Shown: positions 23,938-33,460, counted from the first letter of the stretch. The stretch: 64,000 nucleotides of DNA from Lentzea flava (GCF_014648475.1 NZ_BMRE01000008.1:176988-240987); one strand, 5' to 3'. A program made the numbers and translations. The notes: generated by a model not told the origin, from the sequence alone.

Positions 23938-26900
23938 ATGCCTCGACCGGAACGGCCACTCGGGCCTGAGGACAGCCCCTTGCTGAGCTTCGCGGCCGAC
24001 CTGCGCCGGCTGCGGGAGAAGGCGGGCAGACCCACCTACCGGGAGCTCAGCAGGCAGGCGCACTACTCGGTGACGGTGTTGTCCGACGCGGCGAGCGGGC
24101 GGAAGCTGCCGACGCTGGCCGTGACGCTCGCGTACGTCGAGGCGTGCGGGGGAGACGCCGAGGAGTGGCGGCAGCGGTGGCACGAGCTGTCCGAGCAGCT
24201 GGCCGCGCCACCCGCCGAGGGTGTCCGCGCGCCCTACCTGGGGCTCGCGGCGTTCCAGATCGAGGACTCCGACAGGTTCTTCGGACGCGACGCGCTGATC
24301 GCCGAGCTCACCCGGCGCGTGGGAGAACGGCGGTTCCTCGGCGTGTTCGGGGCGTCCGGCTCCGGCAAGTCCTCGTTGCTGCGCGCGGGTCTCGTCGCAC
24401 GGACGCACGGTCCGGTCGTGGTGTTCACGCCGGGAACGAGTCCGCGCGAGGAATGCGCGCTGCGGATGGCCGAACTGACCGGCACACGGGTCGGCCAGGT
24501 CCTCCACGACCTGGCCGACCCCGCCGCCCTGCACCTCTACCTCGGCATGGCGGGTGACGAGGTGCTGGTCGTCGTCGACCAGTTCGAAGAGATCTTCACG
24601 CTGTGCCAGGACGCGGACGAACGCGCCTGGTTCGTGGACGCTCTGATCACCGCGTCGGCGAAGCACGCCAGGGTCGTGCTCGGTGTCCGCGCGGACTTCT
24701 ACGGCCACTGTGGACGGTATCCGCGGCTGGTGAAGGCGTTGCAGGACAGCCAGGTCCTGGTCGGGCCGATGGACGCCGACGAGCTCCGGCAGGCGATCAC
24801 CCAGCCGGCGGTGCGCGAAGGCTGCGTCCTCGACACCGCACTGGTGGCGCGGCTCGTGGCGGAGGCGGCCGGGCAACCTGCCGCGTTGCCGCTGGTGTCA
24901 CACGCGTTGCTGGAGACGTGGCGACGACGACGCGGACTGCGGCTGACCGTCGAGGGGTATGACGAGGCTGGCGGGATTCAGCACGCGATCACCCGCAGCG
25001 GCGAGGAGGTCTACGCGTCGCTGGACCCGGCGGGGCAGGCGGCGGCGCGGCGGATCTTCGTGCGCCTCACCGCGCTCGGCGAGGGAGCGGCGGACACCAA
25101 GCGGCGGGTGGCGCGGGAGTCGCTGGACGACAGCGACCTCACCGTGCACGTGCTGGAAAAGCTCGCCGCCGCACGGCTGATCACGATCGACGACACCACC
25201 GTCGAGCTCACGCACGAGGCGTTGATCCGCAGCTGGCCGCGGCTGCGCGACTGGCTGTCCGACGACCGCGCCGGACTGAGGCTGCACCGGCAGCTCAGCG
25301 AGGCGACCGAGACGTGGGCCGCGCTCGGCAACGATCACGGCGCGCTGTACCGGGGTGTGCGGCTCGCGTCGGCCCGCGACTGGGCGGCGGCGAACCCGGA
25401 TGCGTTGACACCGCGGGAGAAGACGTTCCTGTCCGCCTCGCTGGCCGCCGAGGCCGCCGAGCAGGAGAGCGCGCGGAAGCGCACCCGGCGGCTGCGTCAG
25501 CTCGTCGCGGCGCTGACCGTGTTCGTGCTGCTGACCACGGTCGCCGGTGCCGCGGCGGTGGTGCAGTGGCGGCAGGCGGTCGCGGACAGGGACCGCGCGA
25601 CGTCCCGGCAGGGCGGCGAGCACGCGGCGGGCCTGCTCGCCACCGACCCGTCGCTCGCCGGGCAGATCGCCCTTGCCGCGTACCGGATCTCGCCCACGCC
25701 CGAAGCGCGCAGCGCACTGCTGAGCACGTTCGCCGCGCCGTTCCCGACCAGGCTGCACGGTGCGGGGGACCAGATCGACACCATCGCGATGACCCCGGAC
25801 GGCGGCCTGCTCGCCACCGGCGCCGTCGACGGCGTGGTCGAGCTGTGGAAGGGATCGCAGCGCATCGCCACCCTGCCCAACGCCGGCCGCGTGATGGACG
25901 TGGCGTTCAGCGGTGACGGCAAGAGCCTTGCGGTGGCGGGAAAAGACGGCGTGCGGCTGTTCGACGTCACCGGCGAACCGCGGCTGCTCACCCGGTTCCT
26001 GCCCGGCGTCGGCGTGGCCGGGGTCTCGTTCAGCCCCGACGCGACACTGCTCGCGACCGCGGGACCGGTGGCGCAGGTGTGGGATCTGCGGTCGGGGCAA
26101 CCCACGACCGTTCCGGTGGCGCACGAGGGTGAGGTCCACCGCGTCGAGTACAGCCCGTCCGGCGTGCTCGCGACCGCGGGCGAGGACGGCAGGGTGTTCG
26201 TCGGCGACAAGCTCGTCCTGACCGCGAAGGGCCCGATCAGCGGCCTCGCGTGGAGCCGGGACGGCAAGCTCGCGATCGCCGACGAGACCCACGCGATCTG
26301 GCTCCACGACGGCGAAACCGAGCAGTTCCCCGGCCCGGACTCGCTGGTGCGCGGCCTCGCGTTCACCTCGGACGGCACCCGCCTCGCCTTGGGCGCGAAC
26401 AACGGCGTCGTCCGGATCATGGACGTGGCCACGCGCCGCGAGATCAGCCACCTCACCCAGCCCAACCGCGTCCGCGACATCGCGCTGAGCCGCGACGGCA
26501 CGCTGCTCGCGAGCTCCAGCAGCGCCGGCCGTTCCTACCTGTGGCACGACCCGTTCGCCACCCCCGCCGGCCACGCGACCGCGGTCGAGGCGATCTTCGC
26601 GGGCAACGGACTCGTCGCCACCACCGCGAGCCTCGACAACACGGTCCGCCTGTGGCGCACCGACTTCCGCACGCTCACGCCGCTTGCCACCCTCACCGGC
26701 CACACCGATGCGGTGATGTACGCCGCCATTCACCCGTCCGGTGCGTTCGTGGCAACGGCCGGCCGCGACCGCACGGTCCGCCTGTGGGACGTCTCCCACC
26801 CGGCCGCACCGATCGCCGTTCTCGACGGCTTCCGCGACACGGTCGGCACCCTGGCCTGGAGCCCGGCCGGGACGACGCTCGCCACCGGCGACGACGCGGG

Positions 26901-27561
26901 CGACCTCGTGCTGTGGGATGTCACCTCACCGCGCACCCCGGCCAAGCTCACGACCCTCAGCGACAACGCCCGCAACGTCAACGGCATCGCGTTCAGCCAG
27001 GACGGCACCCGCCTCGCCTCAGCCAGCACCGACCGCGCCGTCCGCGTGTGGGACCTCACCGACCGCGCCCACCCGCGCTCCACCGCCAAGCTGACCGGCT
27101 TCCGCGAGGCCGTCATGAGCGTCGCGTTCAGCGCCGACGGCACGATGATCGCCGGTGCCGGGCTCGACCGCACCGCCCGGCTCTGGCGCGTCGCCGACTC
27201 CGCACCGCTGTCGGTCATCACCGGCCAAAGTGGACCGCTCGGCACCGTGAAGTTCAGTCCCGACAACCGTTCCCTCGTCCTCACCGGCGCAGACCGCGCA
27301 GCCGGGCTGTGGGACGTCACCGATCCCGCGAAGCCCGCGATGTCCGCTGTTCTGCGCAGCCCTGGCGGCGCCGTGGCCGGGGTGTTCTTCACCCCGGACG
27401 GCAGGCGTGTCGCCGCGACGACCGACGAGGGGACGATCAGGTTCTCCGACACCGACGTCGAGGCCGCCGCCCGGCGCGTGTGCGAGCTGGCGGGCACGCC
27501 GATCACGAGCGAGGAGTGGTCGGCGCAGTTCCGCGACCACACCTACGAACCACCCTGCTGA
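23938..27561 (+). CDS. HTH-nSTAND1 ATPase-WD40 repeat protein
   Basis: 1207 aa. Domain order: an XRE-like helix-turn-helix (about residues 14-70; RELSRQAHYSVTVLSDAASG), then an nSTAND1 NTPase with P-loop GASGSGKSS (138-146) and Walker B LVVVDQFEEIF, and a winged-helix segment (LTHEALIRSWPRLRDWL). One transmembrane helix follows (about 520-545; LVAALTVFVLLTTVAGAAAVV), then WD40 blades to the C terminus (repeated VRLWDV/VRVWDL endings). ATG 23938 with GGGGAG upstream. STAND proteins are signalling switches that oligomerise on ligand binding; WD40 is the likely sensor. Functions range from regulation to anti-phage defence; nothing here decides between them. Confidence 0.92.
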   Translation: MPRPERPLGPEDSPLLSFAADLRRLREKAGRPTYRELSRQAHYSVTVLSDAASGRKLPTLAVTLAYVEACGGDAEEWRQRWHELSEQLAAPPAEGVRAPYLGLAAFQIEDSDRFFGRDALIAELTRRVGERRFLGVFGASGSGKSSLLRAGLVARTHGPVVVFTPGTSPREECALRMAELTGTRVGQVLHDLADPAALHLYLGMAGDEVLVVVDQFEEIFTLCQDADERAWFVDALITASAKHARVVLGVRADFYGHCGRYPRLVKALQDSQVLVGPMDADELRQAITQPAVREGCVLDTALVARLVAEAAGQPAALPLVSHALLETWRRRRGLRLTVEGYDEAGGIQHAITRSGEEVYASLDPAGQAAARRIFVRLTALGEGAADTKRRVARESLDDSDLTVHVLEKLAAARLITIDDTTVELTHEALIRSWPRLRDWLSDDRAGLRLHRQLSEATETWAALGNDHGALYRGVRLASARDWAAANPDALTPREKTFLSASLAAEAAEQESARKRTRRLRQLVAALTVFVLLTTVAGAAAVVQWRQAVADRDRATSRQGGEHAAGLLATDPSLAGQIALAAYRISPTPEARSALLSTFAAPFPTRLHGAGDQIDTIAMTPDGGLLATGAVDGVVELWKGSQRIATLPNAGRVMDVAFSGDGKSLAVAGKDGVRLFDVTGEPRLLTRFLPGVGVAGVSFSPDATLLATAGPVAQVWDLRSGQPTTVPVAHEGEVHRVEYSPSGVLATAGEDGRVFVGDKLVLTAKGPISGLAWSRDGKLAIADETHAIWLHDGETEQFPGPDSLVRGLAFTSDGTRLALGANNGVVRIMDVATRREISHLTQPNRVRDIALSRDGTLLASSSSAGRSYLWHDPFATPAGHATAVEAIFAGNGLVATTASLDNTVRLWRTDFRTLTPLATLTGHTDAVMYAAIHPSGAFVATAGRDRTVRLWDVSHPAAPIAVLDGFRDTVGTLAWSPAGTTLATGDDAGDLVLWDVTSPRTPAKLTTLSDNARNVNGIAFSQDGTRLASASTDRAVRVWDLTDRAHPRSTAKLTGFREAVMSVAFSADGTMIAGAGLDRTARLWRVADSAPLSVITGQSGPLGTVKFSPDNRSLVLTGADRAAGLWDVTDPAKPAMSAVLRSPGGAVAGVFFTPDGRRVAATTDEGTIRFSDTDVEAAARRVCELAGTPITSEEWSAQFRDHTYEPPC
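24704..24714. repeat. TCCACWGTGGA palindrome, imperfect copy
   Basis: GCCACTGTGGA, 10 of 11 bases, inside the nSTAND gene, in a frame encoding His-Cys-Gly. Confidence 0.4.
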
Positions 27562-27566
27562 CTGCC

Positions 27567-28163
27567 TCAGCCGCGGGCAGCGGCCACGAACTCGCGCATC
27601 CGGCCGTGATCCTTGACGCCACGGCTCGACTCGATGCCGCTGGACACGTCGACGCCCCACGGCGCGGCGACGCTGATGGCCTCGGCGACGGTCTCCGGTG
27701 CCAGCCCGCCCGCCAGCACCCACTTGCCGCTGGGCCGGTTGTCCTCGAGCCTGGTGATGTCCCACTGCTCGCCCGACCCCGCGACGGGGGAGTCGATCAG
27801 CAGCAGCTCCTCGCCGAACGCGCCGGTGCGCACATCGGTCTCCGGCCCCAGTGCGGTGGCCCTGACCAGCTGGAACGGGTGGTGAGCCAGCTCGTCGAAC
27901 GCGTCCTTCGAGTAGTCGCCGTGCAGCTGCAGCGCCGCGACGCCGGTCTTCAACGCCAGCTCGCCGGCCTCGGCGGCCGTGATGCCGCGCACGACGGCGA
28001 CGGTGAGGACGTGCGGCGGAACCTCCGCGACGAGGCTGCGTGCCAGGCCGGCGTCGATCTGACGGGGGCTGGCGGTCAGCACGAAACCGACGGCGTCGGC
28101 GCCGGCCTCGACCGCCACGGCGACATCGGACTCGGTGCGCAGACCGCAGAGCTTCACGAACAC
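27567..28163 (-). CDS. trpF: Phosphoribosylanthranilate isomerase
   Basis: 198 aa TIM barrel for the third step of tryptophan synthesis, PRA to CdRP. Catalytic Cys in KLCGLR (residues 4-9) and the general acid Asp in LLIDSPVAGSGEQWD. The phosphate-binding loops LAGGLAPETV and GVDVSSGIESSRGVKD close the barrel. The gene stands alone, away from other trp genes, as is common for trpF in actinobacteria. Convergent with the nSTAND gene, 5 bp apart. Confidence 0.94.
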   Translation of the reverse strand: MFVKLCGLRTESDVAVAVEAGADAVGFVLTASPRQIDAGLARSLVAEVPPHVLTVAVVRGITAAEAGELALKTGVAALQLHGDYSKDAFDELAHHPFQLVRATALGPETDVRTGAFGEELLLIDSPVAGSGEQWDITRLEDNRPSGKWVLAGGLAPETVAEAISVAAPWGVDVSSGIESSRGVKDHGRMREFVAAARG

Positions 28164-28332
28164 CCTCGCATCCTATGTCGCGCAGCCAACAGTCACCTCC
28201 GGCGGCGCTGTCCGGTCCTACTGGTGGTGTTGATGGCCCGCAGGTGCTTGCGCGCTTCCAGCTCGTCGTGCCCCCGTGGGAACGATCTTCGCGCCGCCCG
28301 CGTCGAAGGTTTCCCCGTCGAGAGGAAAACCG

Positions 28333-29142
28333 TTGTTCGACGACCAGTGGCCAGCGTCGGTGGCAGGGTGGGAGCTCGCCCGCCACGGACACCACGAGAA
28401 CTACCGCAAGCGCATGGCCAACGGCATCACCGTCTACGCGAGATGGGACGGTCGTGAGCGCTGCGGTGAGATCGAGGCCCGCGTCGATCCCACCGGCATC
28501 GGCCGCACGCTCACCAGCAGCCGCAAGGTGTTCCGCGACAAGGACGACTTCTGGACCGCCGCCCGTCTCGTCGTGGACATGGCCGCGAACCTGCCGTCGA
28601 TGCGCATGGGCAACGAGAGCCCGGCGGACTCCGTGCTGTTCGGCGAGGTGGCCGGCACGGTGGAGGCGGTCCCCGGCTCCAACGGGGTCCCGGAGGCCGA
28701 GCTGACCTTCACGCTGACCGACGGCCGCTCGGTCACGCTCATCATGAGCGAGGAACAGGCGGACGCTCTCACGTCGAGCATCTACTCGCTCGAAAAGCAC
28801 GTCTGGTCCGAGTACGAGGACGACGAGGACGACGACACGTACGACCCCGATGACGTCGAAATCGAGGAACAGGGCGTGCCCGACGTCAGCGAGGTCGACG
28901 CGGGCCCGGACACCGGCCACGAGCTGATCACCGTGCTGGAACAGCGGTTCGGCGTCACCGAGGACTACCTGATGGCGCACATCGACTGGTCGGCGGTGAT
29001 CGTCGTCGGCGAGCCCGCGGTCAGCACGCTCCTCGACCGCGCGGACGAGCTGACCGAGGCCATCGCGCCGCGCTGGTATCCCGGCGCGGTGGAACGGCCG
29101 GGCGAGATCTGGGTCGTGCTGCACCGGGTGTTCACGAACTAG
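28333..29142 (+). CDS. Hypothetical acidic protein
   Basis: 269 aa when started at TTG 28333, which has AGAGG 8 nt upstream; an in-frame start at 28276 would add 19 residues without a ribosome-binding site. N-terminal alpha/beta part (WELARHGHHENYRKRMANGITVYARW), a central strongly acidic linker (YEDDEDDDTYDPDDVEIEE) and a C-terminal helical part (ELITVLEQRFGVTEDYLMAHIDW). No signal peptide or membrane helix. Family not recognised. Confidence 0.7.
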   Translation: MFDDQWPASVAGWELARHGHHENYRKRMANGITVYARWDGRERCGEIEARVDPTGIGRTLTSSRKVFRDKDDFWTAARLVVDMAANLPSMRMGNESPADSVLFGEVAGTVEAVPGSNGVPEAELTFTLTDGRSVTLIMSEEQADALTSSIYSLEKHVWSEYEDDEDDDTYDPDDVEIEEQGVPDVSEVDAGPDTGHELITVLEQRFGVTEDYLMAHIDWSAVIVVGEPAVSTLLDRADELTEAIAPRWYPGAVERPGEIWVVLHRVFTN

Positions 29143-29287
29143 GCCCCAGAGCGGACACCCCCTTCGCCGCTGCCGCCTCGTCATGGGTCGTGCTCCCTCA
29201 TGGTCGATGCGTCCAGGAGCGTTCCCATGAGGACGGTCACATTCCTGGTGCGGGAACACGAAAGCCAGCATCGGCCAAGAAGCACGT
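29143..29287. other. Intergenic region without visible gene
   Basis: 145 bp upstream of the GT87 gene. No strong repeat or hairpin seen; presumably holds its promoter. Confidence 0.4.
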
Positions 29288-30697
29288 GTGAACGAGACAG
29301 TGTTGATCAGACAGCTCGTCGACGACGTTCCGCCGATGTCTCCGGAGGCGTTCGCGGCCGGACGGCGGCGAATCCTCGCGCTGCACCGGTGGGTGAAGGC
29401 GCGCAGGGCGACCCGCGTGCTGTGGTTCGTGGCGCTGGCCGCGCTGCCGGTCCTCCTCGCGGTGTCGGACGAGCACTTCATCGATCTGCAGGTGTACCGC
29501 ACGGGCGGACTGGCCTGGCTGGAAGGGGTTCCGCTGTACGTGGACTTCCCCGGCACGCTGGACGGGCCGAGCCTGCCGTTCACCTACCCGCCGGTGGCGG
29601 CGGTCCTCTTCAGCGGCCTCGCGCTCCTGCCGGTGTGGGCGGCGAACCCGCTCGTGGTGATCGTCAGCTTCCTGTGCCTGTCCGCGGTCTGCTTCCTGGT
29701 CATCAGGCAGCTGACCCGGCGGGCGAACGTCGTCTGGACGGTCGCGGCGGTCGTCTCCGTCGCCGCCCTGGCACTGGAACCGGTGCAGTCGACGTTCCAC
29801 TTCGGACAGATCAACCTGCTGCTGATGGCCCTCGTGGTCGTGGACTGCCTGGCCGTCACCGATCGGCGGTGGCGCGGGGTGCTGGTCGGCGTGGCCGCGT
29901 CGATCAAGCTGACCCCGTTGATCTTCGTGCTGTACTTCCTGCTCCGCAAGGATTGGCGGGCGGCGCTCACGACGGTCACGACCTTCGCGGGCCTCGCCGC
30001 TGCTGGGTTCGTGCTGGCCCCTGGGGATTCCACCGAGTACTGGTTCCACGCGTTGCTCGACCCGAGCCGCGTCGGTGGTCTCGCCTACATGACCAACCAG
30101 TCGTTGCGCGGTGTGCTGCACCGGATCAACCCGGGGCAGCCGGCCGAAACGCTGCTGTGGCTGTTGTTGTCGGCGGTCGTCGTGGTGCTCGCGGTCGTGG
30201 CCGCGCGGCGGGCGCGCAACGACGTCGTGGCGCTGACCGCGATCGGCACGGCGGGACTGCTCGTCTCACCGGTCTCGTGGTCGCACCACTGGGTGTGGTG
30301 CGTGCCGGCGTTCCTGGCGCTGGGGTTCGTGTGCAAGACCTGGGCTCGGGTGACGCTCGGGGCGGTGCTCGTGCCGTTCCTGCTCGGGCCGTTCAACTGG
30401 CTGCCCAGCACCGGCGACAAGGAGATGCTGTGGACCTGGTGGCAGCACGTCTACGGCGACATCTACACGTGGATCGCGATTGCCGCGCTCGTACTGCTGG
30501 CCGCCACCAGGCCCGGGGGAAAGGGTCGCGGTCAGCAGCGCCTGACCCGCACCAGGCCGCGGCTCGACTCCACGATCGCGAAGTTCAGCCGGTCGGGATT
30601 CGCCGACCCGAGCAGCACGCGGACCTCGGCGTTGATGTTGATGTTGCGCGGCGAACCGCACGGCGACCACTGGATCTCCGCCGCGCTCGGGCGGTAG
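29288..30697 (+). CDS. GT87 (DUF2029) membrane glycosyltransferase
   Basis: 469 aa, about ten transmembrane helices. The GT-C signature lies after the first helix: DEHFIDLQVYRTGGLAWLEGVPLYVDFPG with the acidic HFIDLQVY, then FTYPPVAAVLF. It also has HFGQINLLLMALV and ASIKLTPLIF, all typical of polyprenyl-phosphomannose-dependent alpha-mannosyltransferases. Probably adds mannose to lipoglycans on the outer face of the membrane. GTG start. The last ~55 residues are encoded over the convergent DUF4360 gene and look non-membrane and unconserved, so the 166-bp antisense overlap may mark a lost earlier stop. Confidence 0.85.
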   Translation: MNETVLIRQLVDDVPPMSPEAFAAGRRRILALHRWVKARRATRVLWFVALAALPVLLAVSDEHFIDLQVYRTGGLAWLEGVPLYVDFPGTLDGPSLPFTYPPVAAVLFSGLALLPVWAANPLVVIVSFLCLSAVCFLVIRQLTRRANVVWTVAAVVSVAALALEPVQSTFHFGQINLLLMALVVVDCLAVTDRRWRGVLVGVAASIKLTPLIFVLYFLLRKDWRAALTTVTTFAGLAAAGFVLAPGDSTEYWFHALLDPSRVGGLAYMTNQSLRGVLHRINPGQPAETLLWLLLSAVVVVLAVVAARRARNDVVALTAIGTAGLLVSPVSWSHHWVWCVPAFLALGFVCKTWARVTLGAVLVPFLLGPFNWLPSTGDKEMLWTWWQHVYGDIYTWIAIAALVLLAATRPGGKGRGQQRLTRTRPRLDSTIAKFSRSGFADPSSTRTSALMLMLRGEPHGDHWISAALGR

Positions 30698-31122
30698 GAG
30701 GTCTCCCAGTCGTCGCTGAACGGACCGGTGAACGGGTGGTTCACCACGGCGGTGGGCGAGGTGCCCTGCAGGTAGGTGCTGACGCGGTTGAGGGCGGTCG
30801 CGCCCTCCTGCAGGTGCGTGTAGCCCTCGTACGTGGTGCGCGCGAGGCCGTAGGTGTAGCCCTCCGGCACGGACACGCGGATGTTGATCTGGCAGTTCTT
30901 GCGCATGTCCGTCGGTGCCGAGCCGCCACCCGCCCGCGCCAGGAACGTGTGGTAGCCGATCGTGAAGGTTCTGTCGCTGGTCTGCACGTCGGCGTCACCG
31001 GCGGGGCAGCCGGATCCGTTGACGGTCACGACCTCGAGTGCGGCCGTGGGTTCTTCGTCCGCCGCGTCCGCGGGTGCGAGGGCGGACAGAGCTACGAGTG
31101 CTGCCGCTGCCGTGTTCAGCAT
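30532..31122 (-). CDS. Secreted DUF4360 protein
   Basis: 196 aa with a short signal peptide (ending ALAPADA). The mature part has the DUF4360 pattern: VTVNGSGCPAGDADV, FTIGYHTFLARAGGG, RKNCQINIRVSVPEGYTYGLA, a Tyr-rich YEGYTHLQEGA stretch and FTGPFSDDWETSY. Four cysteines could form two disulfides. The family is exported in actinomycetes and of unknown function. Convergent with the GT87 gene, overlapping its 3' end. Confidence 0.85.
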   Translation of the reverse strand: MLNTAAAALVALSALAPADAADEEPTAALEVVTVNGSGCPAGDADVQTSDRTFTIGYHTFLARAGGGSAPTDMRKNCQINIRVSVPEGYTYGLARTTYEGYTHLQEGATALNRVSTYLQGTSPTAVVNHPFTGPFSDDWETSYRPSAAEIQWSPCGSPRNININAEVRVLLGSANPDRLNFAIVESSRGLVRVRRC

Positions 31123-31200
31123 GAGGAACCTCTCCAGGGTGTCCGTGGCGGCGGCGACCTTTGACGGTAGTCGCGATCCACCTGACGTTTCCCTGACGAT

Positions 31201-32025
31201 TCACGGCTTGAACGGCACCAGCTCCTCCTCGACGCCGGGCCGCACGACGACGCACGTGGACTCCGGCACCTCCTGCCAGGCACCGACCAGGTCACCGAGC
31301 GGTTCGGACACGACGAGCCGCGAGTCGTCCGCCACGTTCTGCAGCGCGGGGTTGTCCGGGTACTGCCGCCGCAACGTCGACACGTCGGTGCTGTGGAACA
31401 GCGTCCGCGACCTACCCCGGCTCGAATAACGGAACGCCCAGGTCGTCGAGCCGTCGGTGGTCGCGACGGTCATCTGGACCGGGTACTCGACGCCCGCACG
31501 CCTGCCGACCTCCTCGACGAACTCGACCATGCGCGCCATGGCGGCGGGCGGGTCCTGCTCCAGCCCGAAGCTCACCGCGAGGTAGAACATGATCTCGGAG
31601 TCCGTCGAGCCCTCGATCAGCGGGAACAGCACGGGATCGATCGCCAGCGTCAGTTCGCGGCGCACCAGCGGGAACTTCGCGATCAGCCCGTTGTGCATCC
31701 ACAACCAGTTCCGGTAGCGGAACGGGTGGCAGTTCGACCGCTGCACCGCGCCGCCGGTCGACGCCCGCACGTGCGCGAAGACCCGGTCGACGGTGATCTG
31801 CGCCGACAGCTCGCGGAGGTTGCGGTCGTTCCACGCGGGTTCGGTGCTCAGGAACAGGCCGGGCGTGCTCGTGCTGCCGTACCAGCCGATGCCGAACCCG
31901 TCCCCGTTCACCGCCGTGGCGCCCAGCCGGGCGTGCTTCGACTGCATGACCAGCGAGTTCTCCGGCGCGTAGAGCAGCTCCTCCAACAGCACCGGCGAAC
32001 CGGAATACGCGAGCCACCGGCACAT
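31201..32025 (-). CDS. Class II glutamine amidotransferase
   Basis: 274 aa. Starts Met-Cys: after Met removal Cys1 is the N-terminal nucleophile of the Ntn glutaminase domain (CRWLAYSGSPVLLEELL). Other family features are NGDGFGIGWYG, FAHVRASTGGAVQRSNCHPF, WMHNGLIAKF and GSTDSEIMFYLAV. Closest to the YafJ/EgtC-like class. No ergothioneine genes are visible nearby, so EgtC function is not claimed. Confidence 0.9.
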   Translation of the reverse strand: MCRWLAYSGSPVLLEELLYAPENSLVMQSKHARLGATAVNGDGFGIGWYGSTSTPGLFLSTEPAWNDRNLRELSAQITVDRVFAHVRASTGGAVQRSNCHPFRYRNWLWMHNGLIAKFPLVRRELTLAIDPVLFPLIEGSTDSEIMFYLAVSFGLEQDPPAAMARMVEFVEEVGRRAGVEYPVQMTVATTDGSTTWAFRYSSRGRSRTLFHSTDVSTLRRQYPDNPALQNVADDSRLVVSEPLGDLVGAWQEVPESTCVVVRPGVEEELVPFKP

Positions 32026-32114
32026 GACGAACCTCCCTTTGCCCAGCGGCTACATGGGAACACGGACCGGCCGCGAAATGCGACGTTTGCGGCGGCGCGC
32101 CCTCCTCGGGCAGC

Positions 32115-32444
32115 ATGCTGGGCGTGACGGTTCCTCCCGGCGTGCGACCACCGGCCTACTCGCAGCACTTCGAGACGATCGAAACGCGCGTGCCGGCCGA
32201 GCGGATCGAGCCGGTCGAGCCTGCGAAGGAACGCCAGGACATCGCCGTGATCGGCCCGATCGCCGCGCTCGTGCTCGCACTGACGATCTCCACGCTGGTT
32301 CTGGACCACCCGGCCGCCCGAGCCGTGGCCGCCGGGCTCGCGACGCTCGGCCTGATCGTCGCGGTGGTCCTGATGCTGCTGGGCAAGCGGCCGGAGCCGG
32401 GCAGGCACGTGGCCCGGCACGCCACGGAGCGACGGCCGGGCTAG
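32115..32444 (+). CDS. Small two-helix membrane protein
   Basis: 109 aa (106 if started at GTG 32124). A Pro/Glu-rich N-terminal segment (VPAERIEPVEPAKERQ) is followed by two adjacent hydrophobic helices (IAVIGPIAALVLALTISTLVL and AVAAGLATLGLIVAVVLMLLG) and a basic tail. This layout is common among small actinobacterial membrane proteins of unknown role. Not recognised. Confidence 0.65.
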   Translation: MLGVTVPPGVRPPAYSQHFETIETRVPAERIEPVEPAKERQDIAVIGPIAALVLALTISTLVLDHPAARAVAAGLATLGLIVAVVLMLLGKRPEPGRHVARHATERRPG

Positions 32445-32555
32445 CGCTCCTGCTTCAGGGTCGCGAGGCCCGCTCGCGCGTACTTCGGTGACAACCAGTT
32501 GATCTCCCGCGCGTCCTGACAGGTGGAAAGGTTTCGCAAGAAGGGGGACAGGACG

Positions 32556-33434
32556 TTGGTTGTTGACCGTCGCTCGGTTCTGGCACTGGGCGCGGGTGCC
32601 GCGCTGGCCGTCGCCGTGCCCGCCCAGGCGCAGGCGTCGTCGATCAGCGGCAAGCTGCGTGACCTCGAACGGCAGCACAGCGCGCGTCTCGGCGTGTTCG
32701 CCACCGACACGGGCACCGGCCGCACGGTGCTGCACCGCGCGGACGAGCTGTTCCCGATGTGCTCGACCTTCAAGACCCTCGCGGCCGCGGCGATCCTGCG
32801 GCGCGACCACGACGGTTCGTTGCTGGGCAAGGTGATCCGCTACACGCAGGACGACGTCACCAAGTCCGGCTACGGCCCGATCACCGGCAAGCCCGAGAAC
32901 CTCGCGAACGGCATGACCGTCTCGGCCCTGTGCGAGGCGACCATCACCTACAGCGACAACTGCGCCGCGAACCTGCTGTTGCAAGAGCTCGGCGGCCCCA
33001 CGGCCATCAGCCGCTTCTGCCGCTCGATCGGCGACCCGGTGACGCGCCTCGACCGCTGGGAGCCGGAGCTGAACTCGGCGGAGCCGGGCCGCACGACCGA
33101 CACGACGTCGCCGCGCGCCCTCGGCCAGAGCTATGCCCGTCTCACGCTGGGCCACGCTCTCAACCGCACCGACGCCGACCAGCTCACCCGCTGGCTGCTC
33201 GCCAACACGACGGGCGGCAACCGCCTTCGCGCCGGCCTGCCCACGGCCTGGCGCTGGGGCGACAAGACGGGCACCGGCAAGTACGGCACCACCAACGACG
33301 CCGGCATCGCCTTCCCGCCGGGCCGGGCGCCGATCGTGATCGCCGTGCTGTCCACGAAGACCGTCCAGGACGCGCCCGCCGACGAGCCGCTGCTGGCCAA
33401 GACCGCGGAACTGGTGGCCGGCGCGTTCAGCTGA
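32556..33434 (+). CDS. Class A beta-lactamase, Tat-exported
   Basis: 292 aa hydrolysing beta-lactams in the periplasm-like space. A twin-arginine signal (VDRRSVLALGAGAALAV) leads to an AQA cleavage region. Active-site motifs: STFK (SxxK, about residues 70-73), YSDN (SDN loop), EPELN (omega-loop Glu) and KTGTG (KTG). A Cys precedes the nucleophile Ser (MCSTFK), as in several carbapenem-hydrolysing class A enzymes, but spectrum cannot be inferred. Start set at TTG 32556 behind AAGGGGGACAGGA; an upstream in-frame GTG (32523) lacks a site. Followed by a hairpin terminator. Confidence 0.92.
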   Translation: MVVDRRSVLALGAGAALAVAVPAQAQASSISGKLRDLERQHSARLGVFATDTGTGRTVLHRADELFPMCSTFKTLAAAAILRRDHDGSLLGKVIRYTQDDVTKSGYGPITGKPENLANGMTVSALCEATITYSDNCAANLLLQELGGPTAISRFCRSIGDPVTRLDRWEPELNSAEPGRTTDTTSPRALGQSYARLTLGHALNRTDADQLTRWLLANTTGGNRLRAGLPTAWRWGDKTGTGKYGTTNDAGIAFPPGRAPIVIAVLSTKTVQDAPADEPLLAKTAELVAGAFS

Positions 33435-33435
33435 T

Positions 33436-33460
33436 CGGTCCGGGACTGCGTCCCGTACCG
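33436..33460 (+). terminator. Hairpin after the beta-lactamase gene
   Basis: CGGTCCGGGAC (33436-33446), loop TGC, GTCCCGTACCG (33450-33460): 11-bp stem with one mismatch, beginning 2 nt after the stop codon. Confidence 0.65.

Noticed and set aside
27019..29583. Minus-strand 854-codon open frame
   Set aside because: Spans the antisense of nSTAND and hypothetical genes and the trpF gene in the wrong frame; no domain.
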